A stretch of 59,600 bases of DNA from Thermoplasmata archaeon (GTDB lineage Archaea; Thermoplasmatota; Thermoplasmata; GCA-020350865), in the NCBI GenBank assembly GCA_020348445.1, contig CP070751.1, positions 836,438 through 896,037 of the forward strand. Reading direction: 5' to 3'. A program made the position numbers and the translations under genes. Position 1 is the stretch's first letter; each line of letters begins with the position of its first letter. Positions 55,501-59,600 of the stretch are shown here, piece after piece. A model generated the notes under the pieces. The model made no database searches and was not told where the DNA came from. It worked only from the letters and a program-made list of their open reading frames with translations.

Positions 55501-56655
55501 AAATCCATTGGTCATGCTAAAAGAAGTATCGTCAGTTGGGCTTTTTCCCATATCATCTGTATAATCAATGGTAAGACCCTCAGTTGGGCCCTTGGCTTTA
55601 GCTACTTTTGGTACTTTTACTAAATCCACACTCACCTGGTCTTTGACTTCTTCTTTTTCTGATTCCGCGAGCATGCTTAGTATTGAGTCCATGGCTTTAA
55701 TTTGATCCGATTCCTTCTTATGAACCTCAGATTCCTCTCTAGGACCTGGTATACCTTTTACTTTCCTTTCCAATTTATCCTCTGACGCCTCCTCAAGTTC
55801 CTCCTCTAACCCTTTCATCAATATCTCTTCTAATCCCCTTTCCAATTCCTCTTCTAATCCTTCTTCCAATATCCCTTCTAATTCCTTTTCCAATTCCACC
55901 TCTAATCTTTCTTCCAATATCCCTTCTAATCCCTCCTCTATTTCCTCTTCTTCCAATATGAATTCTGTTCCGCATCTTGGACAAGCGTTGGCCGAGGATT
56001 CCACCTCTGCATCGCAGGTTGGACATGCAAATAATTGTTCTACTTCCTCTTCTTCCGAGAATATGGTATGACATAAAGGACACTCAAAAGCTGAACTATC
56101 CACCATGGCTCCGCATTCAGAGCATTCAAATTCTTCTTTTACTTCCTCGTCTAAAATTGTCTCGGGTACCTCCTCCAATAATGATTCGGGTACCTCCTCC
56201 AAGTTCAGAAATTCTACCCCGCATTCGGAGCAGGATTTGGCATCTTGATCCACTGCGACTCCACAATCCGGGCACCTGAAGTCATCCCCTTCCTTCGCTT
56301 TCTTTTCGTCCAAAATTTTATCGATCTCATCAGATAGGTTCTCAAGCTCATCTTCCAATACACCAATTTCCTCCTTGGGCGTCATATCCGAGGAAAACTC
56401 CAAGGCCTCTTCCCAGCCCTTGAATTCCTCGAACTTAAAACCACATTCCCGACATTTAAGCACGTTTTGATAATCCTTTTTGGTTAGAGTTCTGACACGA
56501 TAAGCACAAACAGGACAACTTGCCTTCTCGTTATCCTCAATTATAACCTGAGATTCCCTCAGATATCTATCGCAATTTTCGCATTTGAATTTGGGAATTT
56601 TCACTTTGGTCCCGCACAGGGGGCATCTTTTTTTGTTATCTTTTTCATCAGGCAT
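43543..56655 (-). CDS. Giant zinc-ribbon/GLTN-repeat protein with plugged FG-GAP propeller (4370 aa)
   Basis: The ATG follows AGGTG. Five zinc-binding CxxC groups lie at about 1-240, then an acidic coiled segment with approximately 11-residue 'EGILEEGLEEELE' repeats (about 240-300), GLTN repeats (about 386-460) and a transmembrane helix (about 472-495, VVVPIIVVILVMSPYLIANL). Two CBM9/DOMON-like modules follow. Seven FG-GAP repeats carry inserts: a seven-repeat propeller of about 58-residue units in repeat 1 (52250-53425), DUF2341-LamG cassettes in repeats 3 and 5, and an NHL-like propeller plus beta-sandwich after repeat 4 (49440-50620). A lamin-tail-like domain is split by three DUF2341-LamG modules (44840-47860) and by a DNRLRE domain (44050-44590). 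The end is 'IPEYDFVLIPIVMVPVLFTI' plus KRNRWKK. It is a double-anchored surface protein, probably an adhesin or sensor. Confidence 0.87.
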   Translation of the reverse strand: MPDEKDNKKRCPLCGTKVKIPKFKCENCDRYLRESQVIIEDNEKASCPVCAYRVRTLTKKDYQNVLKCRECGFKFEEFKGWEEALEFSSDMTPKEEIGVLEDELENLSDEIDKILDEKKAKEGDDFRCPDCGVAVDQDAKSCSECGVEFLNLEEVPESLLEEVPETILDEEVKEEFECSECGAMVDSSAFECPLCHTIFSEEEEVEQLFACPTCDAEVESSANACPRCGTEFILEEEEIEEGLEGILEERLEVELEKELEGILEEGLEEELERGLEEILMKGLEEELEEASEDKLERKVKGIPGPREESEVHKKESDQIKAMDSILSMLAESEKEEVKDQVSVDLVKVPKVAKAKGPTEGLTIDYTDDMGKSPTDDTSFSMTNGFVKVHKKRKFGMTNGLTNGLTNGLTNGLTNGLKRARRGISNGLTNGLTNGLTNGLRALRTGITNGITNGNGITNGLSAKHGAFEGKKGRWKLVVVPIIVVILVMSPYLIANLAKPPKGITIDGRFEDWRGVVISTDTQEVAPFNPNVDIVDYRVDARLMELSFYLKVEGEMLAGEPFNGKHVDTAYIFIDSDQSPETGYYIQGIGADYLAEIYGWNQELLGYNFYGYSALEQDWNLWELKGSITVAVYESELEAQLPMSAVDIDEHDKVDVLFYMQSWDGFDDFSDTIISNENGILSITQQGTGEAQISGNSHRLLKMEVRAQNADITINEIIATRTGVGTELDVSGVWLENENGERLVFGSFFEDRVTFRPDILISKDETRTMYLVIAVNGDAHSENTIGLRIENNHDVITDKGTVSISRIKPEENFYENSYLLNVPENVSIDGAFSDWEDELLNEDPAKDVNRVNLDIIKYGVSNTEYGPAFYLNVDGEMCGGIKVPFWNNKAKSEPIIGGEPGGEGIIPEVLPKTGEDVVYIFIDTNSGQGYGVGLPIDADYMIEVKGRHNKILSSTFYRWSGSASWEWEWTVSHQVEVGLDIMQMEVSIHWDDVKIDPLNEGFKVYFLATDWERRASDYSDGEGVIMEPTGTRAESLEEIVSGFGNIISDRFGWNVSYAGDVNDDGYPDIIVGAPYHDPDSACLWGTGDKKVNQNSDSDLQQFPAVTADSSGNTIVVWADDRDTDWNIYAQKFNSDGDPLWNSTDVKVNQNSDSEDQKYPAVDVDFSGNAIVVWADYRDSNWNIYAQKLDSDGNPQWGSSDKQVNQYTSSSQDLPDVAVNSSGNVTVVWKDARSGWNVYAQKLDPTGAAEWGGSDKLVNQYTTQVQIDPAIDLDSDGDAIVSWSDYRSGSKYVTYAQKLDSTGAAQWGASDKKVNQYSSSSGSETDVAVDINDNAIIVWYDQTRSYDIYAQKLNTTGDTQWGSSDKLVNQAGNGGVAPIQDYPTVAVNLSGYAIVAWRDYRSESNYDIYAQKLDSNGDYHWGDSDKKINSNSDSAHQRYPDVAVDSNDYAVVVWEDERNGANDDDIYAQKLGVGQDGGAAYIFFGYPGISSGDINASNANVTIYGSFAGDLFGWSVSDAGDVNGIYDDVIIGAPGYDNYKGRAYIFYGKATGLWSDVYDADTDSDEKITGESDYDKFGSSVSGAGNFDNSSYDDIIVGAPNAHGWWNSNWNYCKKITFDNTGQSEDLINFPVLVNLSASNFVYSKAKSDGTDLRFIDTDETTELDYHIEDWDSSGYSYVWVEVPQVDGSSSADYIWMYYNNTAASDVQDAAATYDANFMGVWHLYESSGTLFDSTSNDNDGTGSGGLTQGQTGIIDDAVDCDGNADHVDIPSSSSLNITAQITVEAWVKPDDVDHEKSDCAIVSKYQTDRAYCLAFNDDPGDADDWDWWLSSDGTTDGGQLHVSDAVTSNEWQYMVGTWDGTDMRLYKNGAELGTSISFSGPIYQSRGNLWIGECTVYEDMDGWIDEVRISNIGRSADWIAAQYLSMTFDFISFSNEQSFSDKVGYGKSYIFYGDGSIPISASNADKNYTGENYGDQFGFSVSDAGDIDNDGYDDVIIGAPFNDDVATDAGKVYIYFYGDSYAYVTSNVTTYGVITNFDNAKSAIDSGSYAILKEHDLGATTLWLWICDSTSDYIYRVNAEDSLASGSESGNVDISWENTGTTYPNGMALYNDYVWCVDYGTDNIEQYYPNNGTLVATHDISSFSGDARGFTYGGGYFWIGDAGDDNIYKVDPSDFSMVDYIDCDEGYFATDLPTYLEGLTWRDDIGSGRLIMTDPTEDKIYTIDIGNLSGNTIPNGDVTEVNTQSLDPGGLGWDGEYFWITDDGADTIYKVDPSNGNNVDSFSWTPGAPAGIECEIEVEIKYVLDIEFNTSSVLAAENLKLQLNYSVDGSETDFGVQVYDGSSWDDLGSQGDLTSTTFTTKEYTLDSDHRLSDGFVRIRFIGRNETSDTVNSTLNIEYHRIKSSGSYIALTGESTGDTFGWSVSNVSDINQDGSYDDVIVGAPFGDNLWWNSNWQYRKKLTFNNGAQSEDLLNFPVLVNLSASNFDYSKAKPDGTDLRFIDPDSSTEYNYHIEKWNSSAYSYVWVNVTQIDWGSTTDYMWMYYGNSNAVSAQDITGTYDINYTGVWHLNESSGTPYDATSYDNDGTIYGDVIQNVTGQVDGAYDFAGTADGQDDYIDCGNDASLYFDVSKSYTYSAWFYRHANADWDEILSKFSWSNYGFRIIIRPEGGAVIDVGNHTNSFVTGSTILSLNTWYHVAVVFNSSNPTVPEIYLNGNRETTSGSAAFLSDTSTPFDIGYGWDTEAFDGVIDGVTASNKIRSADWIAAQYKSMTNNFISFGNEQQDSPGKVYIFHGGSSMDSTSDVNLTGESNGDRFGYSVDFAGDVDSDGKIDAIVGAPYYDNGSYTNSGNVYVFKGGSSMNSLACYEFKGSQANEHMGWSVSFALDINDSGDNAVLVGAPHKDDGSNTDSGKAYILYIRIPQIVINEIMFNPTGGPWDGDWNCRKKITIHSSKVAADLTDFPVLISTTDSDLMDKAQSDGDDIVFVAADNETKLDHEIEYYNSETGELIAWVKLPSISSTIDTVFYMYYNNSEATNQENEEGVWSNGYVGVYHLVEDTGTIGNSASDTNDGIRENTPTRDTGKIGFAQNFTGSGTDDYFNLGDLGLTDGTNENFTISTWAYIDNSAIENWGKIVSKRNESDTTYSYQLSFNDDANKGIYIYVNDDGSTAQPVIKSNWTYVSFTYDGSSQLLYINESLILEDTGMSGPIWSSSADVFVGASGVPSMNYGGLLDELRFSNVPRSQQWIETEFNNQYYPDTFYTINGEDINTSAWTYRKEITINYEQVSGDIDGFPMMIQTTDSDLVTYAQSDGDDIVFTDWDGKSQLNHEIERYTSATGELIAWVKMASLSSSTDTTIYMYYNNSDVTNSEDDEAVFSNGYVGVYHMDEESGSISNSASSTNDGTRQDSPTRTTGWIGYGQDFSGSAGDDRFNLGDMGLTLGVLENLTLSFWLNINDPLLDTWGRVILKRDESDSNTLWGAYFDDDVTDKDLFFNAGEDGGAYEIGKSIWVYVSYTYDGTIKRHYQNGSQVRDDTGGGGPISTTISSAAVTIGGRIAGGQHYAGILDEVRISKVTHSADWILTEFNNQYYPGSFYTFNDEDITPSDWDYRKPITINSSKVTGDLFAFPVLVDITDSDLANDARADGYDIIFTDSEGESKLCHEIELFNSSSGELVAWVKVPRLFSSSDTMIYMYYGNTSQSSPTENPDGVWYPNYVGVWHLNQSGDGTADEFEDSSQFDNHGQGGSGTSSYVPTRIEGKIGYGQDFDGENDYIDCGYDASLDIGGKQITLEAWINFEGYDSDHYTGIMSHSGWAEGYRMVIKDTGNPLYFHLPEDSYSVASDNDLPTDSWVHVVAVYNGSKMFVYVNGIKSSNEVDKTDNIETCADEFWIGHGDNDVGVAWSYPWNGSIDEVRVSNYTRSADWIVTEYNNQNDTASFIYTGSEETPPSSSTTDSSSYNEWVELYNSGNTPVDLTGWYLTDNDGYKFDISGAGSIPPGGYLVCHLGQGGINSSTDVYGYIDYESEFVVQPDATAGKDVYLDSSLGIANTGTWVQMTVTNASSLYVRPLVQFDLSSLPPGIVKDAKVWLYRYDGHATTGATVNLHRVTQSWIEGTGQVNSGANWGTYDGTNSWAASGGDYDSSSEDTKTIAAGTDAWYYWNVTDLIRDWESGTYSNYGMIFEADDGSENQIFVSSDNSDSSKHPKLIVNMSTTAPMLENSDDLALMDSNSIIIDYVAWGETSGSDDDDAASWSQWTDGDYVDTSDLLENQTIGRDKDSNDTNLPVNWEDGAGKADPFGIDRSTENGSTPNAQNVDFIIPEYDFVLIPIVMVPVLFTIFKRNRWKKFISARNSSKIRAHCVRRRIILIFQIYKNRLK
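52250..53425 (-). repeat. Seven tandem 58-residue propeller-like units
   Basis: Each unit has the order 'YPAVDVDFSGNAIVVWADYR...WNIYAQKLDSDGNPQWGSSDKxVNQ'. Seven copies are visible with substantial divergence. The unit length and the strand pattern with a central VVW resemble BNR/WD-like blades, so the units probably close as one seven-bladed propeller. The block sits within FG-GAP repeat 1 of the 4370-residue protein. Confidence 0.7.
55277..55490 (-). repeat. GLTN-coding repeat, copy in 4370-aa protein
   Basis: The longest of the three tracts. It encodes two blocks of consecutive G-L-T-N units (for example GLTNGLTNGLTNGLTNGL) separated by KRARRGIS, then RALRTGITNGITNGNGITNG. The units are 12 bases long with varied third positions. 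Confidence 0.8.
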
Positions 56656-56762
56656 TTCGGCACCTGTTTTTGCACTTTATTTCCTTGGATTGAGATTCTT
56701 GTCAATGTCTTTAGAGCCCCCTGGACTATCACATAGAGCAGAAGGGTACGAATTTCGTTTCT

Positions 56763-59600
56763 TTATGTCCTTTCAATTACACTGAATCGATTGTTGTTTC
56801 GTTCTTTGATCAAATTACTATCATTATGATCTGGAGGATCCTTTGGTTGTGATTTTAACTTCCTTTTCCTCCTCCAAACTGCAACAATCAGAATCATAAA
56901 TGTCAATGGAATTATTACCTCCTCGAACTCTGGAATAATGAAGTCGACATTGCAGGCGTTTGGTGATGATCCGTTTTCATTGCTCCTATCTATACCAAAT
57001 GGATCGGCGAAACCTGTGGCGTTCTCCCAATCCTCCGGTTCATCAGTGTCATTTTCGTTTTGATCGCGTCCGAGAGTTTGATTTTCAAAGAAGGAAGAAG
57101 AATCGATATAATCTCCAGCAGTCCAATGCCTCCAGGCGAAAGCGCTGTCATCATCTGCTCCAACATCAGCACCCCAAGCCACATAGTCAATGATATAACC
57201 ATTATTGTCGTACAACGCGAGGTCATCGGTTTCTTCCAGCATGAAAAGCTGTTGGGGTGTTGTAACTGTGTAATTTATAATCAACTTTGGACGCACTGCA
57301 TGATCATCTGCATTATCACTGGTTCTGAAAAACTGCCAGCCCGCTTCGTCGTTACCCAATAAAATCATACCATAATTTGGAAATATCCCATCCTTCCATC
57401 CGTCGATCAATCCTGTTATATTCCATTTGTACCATCCATTTGTGGATGGGAAGACCTCTGTGTAATCGTATATATCAGGATTGAAATCACCGCCTGCGTT
57501 GTACCAATTATTTGAACCATCATATGCGTTCCAGGTAGCTGAATGTTCTTCCCAGCTCTGAATCATTCTGCAGGCACTGATATTTGCACTGTAAGTGCTA
57601 CTACCATCATATCTATACATCCAGAGATTGGCATCGATTATATTATTTGATGTAAATCCTGATAAATCGAATTTTAATACACCATGTGCATCGCCTGTGG
57701 CGCTATCCCAGTCCTCAATATGCATCCAGTAACCATAGCCATAGTTCTGGGCTGGATTATCGATATCAAGTGTTGTTTCCTCACAGTTTGCCGGTCCTGG
57801 CTGGAGTGTAATGGAGGTGATGGTGTTGTCCGAAACAATGGGTCCATAAACATTAGTGGAGCTGTTGGTACCCGATTCTGCAAGATGACATACAAGGTAT
57901 TCTCCAGAGGCTATTTCGCCTGCACCTGTTAAATAAAACTTGTTGCCATCGTTATCTGTGATATACCAACCCGAAACATTTATCGCTTCATTTCCTCCAT
58001 TGTAAACCTCAACCCATTCATATTCAGGTGAGGCCCCCGATGACTCCTCATTTCCCACACTTATAAACGTGCTCGTGTTGTGCTGGCAGTTATAGGTTGT
58101 ATTGAGCCATGCATCTGAACGGACGATATTGGAAATTCTTATTTCGTCGAGTTTTCCATCCCATTCTTCCCAATCATGCGTTCCGAAGTTCAAATCCACT
58201 GAGGTCCCCACAATTGCTCCTGCACTTGATGCACTGTCAACTTCACTACCATTTATAAACAATTTTGTAACATCACCACTGCTATTATAGGTTCCTGCTG
58301 CATAATACCATGAACCAACTGCAACATTACTTATATCCCACTGTGCAGGAGCCCAATCTCCAAAATCGGAGAAGAACATGAAGCCATTAAAACTGCTGCC
58401 GTCATTCCTGTATAAACACATGATGTAACCGTCATTCCAGGAATTATCAGATTTTGAAATCGCACTTAAGAAATCATCATCAGAAGGAAGTAAAACATCA
58501 GTGGACCACCAGCACTCCACAGTGATGCTGCTCGGCTCCAGAGCAGAATCATCTGGGATATTCACACTATTATTATAGGTACCGTTGTATTCACTACCAC
58601 CGGCTATTTTTCCATTAGAATCCAAGGATAAATCACCATATGTTGTCGCATCGAAATCATTTGAAGTTGAATCATAAATAGTCCCGTAAGTCTCACCCAG
58701 GTGCCAAACTCCCACATAAGCGCTGTCCCACACACCTTCTGGATTCGCTATGGAAAAGCAATTTGGTTTGCCATAATGCATATAGATATAAGTGTCCGAT
58801 GAAGATGATAGAGAAGTGATATTCACCCATGCTACCAGTTCACCGGCGGTGCTCTCATAGCTCTCGATTTCATGGTTTAGTCTGGTTGTGCCATCCGATT
58901 TTGTGAAGTAGATATCATTTCCCTCGATATTGGCTTTATTGGCAAGATCTGAATCTGTAATACTGATTAGCACCGGGAAATATGTGAGGTCCGACTCAAC
59001 CTGTGAGGAATTGATCGTGATATTCTTCTTATACAGCCAGGCATCATTAAGAAATTCTTCATCACTTACTGTGTAGAATGAAGCTGTGTCGTTCTGGTTG
59101 TTATATTCTGTTGCTATCCAATCCGCGGACCGCGTAAAATTGGATACTCGAACTTCATCGATGCTACCATTCCATGGATAACTCCAGGTTTGGCCTACCG
59201 AATTATCTCCATGGCCTATCCAGAAGTCATTTGTAGATTTTTCGAGGTCATCAGATTTATCCTGTTCATTGGTATTTTTTACACCATTTACGTAAATAAA
59301 CATTTTCGAACCGTTATAGATACCAACTACATGAACCCAGGAATAGGTTTGAAGATCATTATCTGATGCAACCCAATATGAATCCTCAGGGAGATGTAAA
59401 TACAATGCATTATTTGTATCCCTAATAACCATACGATAACCTTCTGCCCACCCGCTATGGCTCATTATACCAATATAATGATCTGGATCGTATCCTTCGA
59501 AATTTATCCAAGCTTCCAATGTAATTTGAGCACCACCCATATCCAAACTCGTATCATATCCACAATCGATATAGTCATCCTCTCCGTCAAAATCTTGACC
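56763..59600 (-). CDS. Surface protein with LamG, DUF2341 and split lamin-tail domains, 5' end cut by window
   Basis: The frame is open from the window edge to the stop at 56763 (about 945 codons visible). The first visible residues, GQDFDGEDDYIDCGYD, continue a LamG domain, so the start lies outside the window. In order: the end of a LamG domain, a DUF2341-LamG cassette ('DAWLYKKNITINSSQVESDL...YVGVWHLGETYGT'), and a lamin-tail-like part ('YEWVEVYNGGNEAINVSGWY'). A DNRLRE domain then interrupts ('LKFDLSGFTSNNIIDANLWM'), the lamin-tail resumes ('LEETDDLALYDNNGYIIDYV'), and the tail is 'IPEFEEVIIPLTFMILIVAVW' then RRKRKLK. The layout is that of the C-terminal third of the 4370-residue protein, and the gene lies 107 bases upstream of it. 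Whether the missing N-terminus has zinc ribbons and GLTN repeats is unknown. Confidence 0.85.
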   Translation of the reverse strand, partial: GQDFDGEDDYIDCGYDTSLDMGGAQITLEAWINFEGYDPDHYIGIMSHSGWAEGYRMVIRDTNNALYLHLPEDSYWVASDNDLQTYSWVHVVGIYNGSKMFIYVNGVKNTNEQDKSDDLEKSTNDFWIGHGDNSVGQTWSYPWNGSIDEVRVSNFTRSADWIATEYNNQNDTASFYTVSDEEFLNDAWLYKKNITINSSQVESDLTYFPVLISITDSDLANKANIEGNDIYFTKSDGTTRLNHEIESYESTAGELVAWVNITSLSSSSDTYIYMHYGKPNCFSIANPEGVWDSAYVGVWHLGETYGTIYDSTSNDFDATTYGDLSLDSNGKIAGGSEYNGTYNNSVNIPDDSALEPSSITVECWWSTDVLLPSDDDFLSAISKSDNSWNDGYIMCLYRNDGSSFNGFMFFSDFGDWAPAQWDISNVAVGSWYYAAGTYNSSGDVTKLFINGSEVDSASSAGAIVGTSVDLNFGTHDWEEWDGKLDEIRISNIVRSDAWLNTTYNCQHNTSTFISVGNEESSGASPEYEWVEVYNGGNEAINVSGWYITDNDGNKFYLTGAGEIASGEYLVCHLAESGTNSSTNVYGPIVSDNTITSITLQPGPANCEETTLDIDNPAQNYGYGYWMHIEDWDSATGDAHGVLKFDLSGFTSNNIIDANLWMYRYDGSSTYSANISACRMIQSWEEHSATWNAYDGSNNWYNAGGDFNPDIYDYTEVFPSTNGWYKWNITGLIDGWKDGIFPNYGMILLGNDEAGWQFFRTSDNADDHAVRPKLIINYTVTTPQQLFMLEETDDLALYDNNGYIIDYVAWGADVGADDDSAFAWRHWTAGDYIDSSSFFENQTLGRDQNENDTDEPEDWENATGFADPFGIDRSNENGSSPNACNVDFIIPEFEEVIIPLTFMILIVAVWRRKRKLKSQPKDPPDHNDSNLIKERNNNRFSVIERT

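Noticed and set aside
1..59600. tRNA and rRNA genes
   Set aside because: I looked for T-loop (GGTTCGAATCC-like) and rRNA core sequences and saw none that formed a plausible gene. This is a visual search, not a covariance scan.
1..59600. Insertion sequences or prophage
   Set aside because: No transposase, integrase or phage structural motifs appear in any long frame. The repeats seen are all within surface-protein genes or their flanks.

Overview
The window looks like a chromosomal segment of an uncultured archaeon, most likely of the Thermoplasmatota. This placement is an inference. It rests on archaeal TATA boxes about 25-40 bases ahead of starts, a Tsr3 rRNA-modification enzyme, a hexulose-6-phosphate synthase/RraA fusion, a PhoU protein with an AbrB-like N-terminus, a DUF835 protein and a zinc-ribbon coiled-coil KaiC-like ATPase. 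The sequence is moderately AT-rich. I saw no tRNA, rRNA, CRISPR array, transposase or phage genes.

Layout. (1) 1-6968, minus strand: three secreted proteins, two beta-helix (NosD-like) and one PQQ-type propeller. They share a C-terminal 'GWNL/GWN' module, and the two with visible 3' ends also share the noncoding DNA beyond the stop codon. (2) 7233-14861: housekeeping and metabolic genes. These are a DUF4332-CBS protein, an ABC exporter pair, a five-zinc-ribbon TPR protein, HPS-RraA, a GT39-type membrane glycosyltransferase and Tsr3. (3) 15149-24565: a 3138-residue surface protein with a DNRLRE domain, about thirteen or more cadherin/Ig-like repeats, a transmembrane helix and a cytoplasmic DUF835 domain. 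(4) 24586-30911: a metallophosphoesterase in tandem with PhoU, a small conserved protein, the zinc-ribbon coiled-coil KaiC-like protein and a PKD lipoprotein. (5) 31207-33377: three related winged-helix proteins and one small unknown protein, with unusual repeats between them. (6) 33467-59600, minus strand: a surface-protein locus. It holds a giant protein cut by the window edge, then 4370-, 2092- and 1054-residue paralogues, with a Roadblock/LC7 protein gene translationally coupled between the last two.

Region 6 is the most unusual part. Its three complete giant proteins share one plan: cytoplasmic CxxC zinc ribbons, an acidic linker, a run of G-[LI]-T-N repeats, one transmembrane helix, paired 'DGxFxDW' carbohydrate-binding-like modules, and a C-terminal IPE[FY]-hydrophobic-basic tail. 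The two longest also carry seven FG-GAP repeats, as in an integrin alpha propeller. Other whole domains (DUF2341-LamG cassettes, a second seven-repeat propeller, beta-sandwich modules) are plugged into the loops of that propeller. A lamin-tail-like domain is interrupted by inserts in the same way. The coupled Roadblock gene suggests that the cytoplasmic ends take part in signalling or small-GTPase control. That link is inference.
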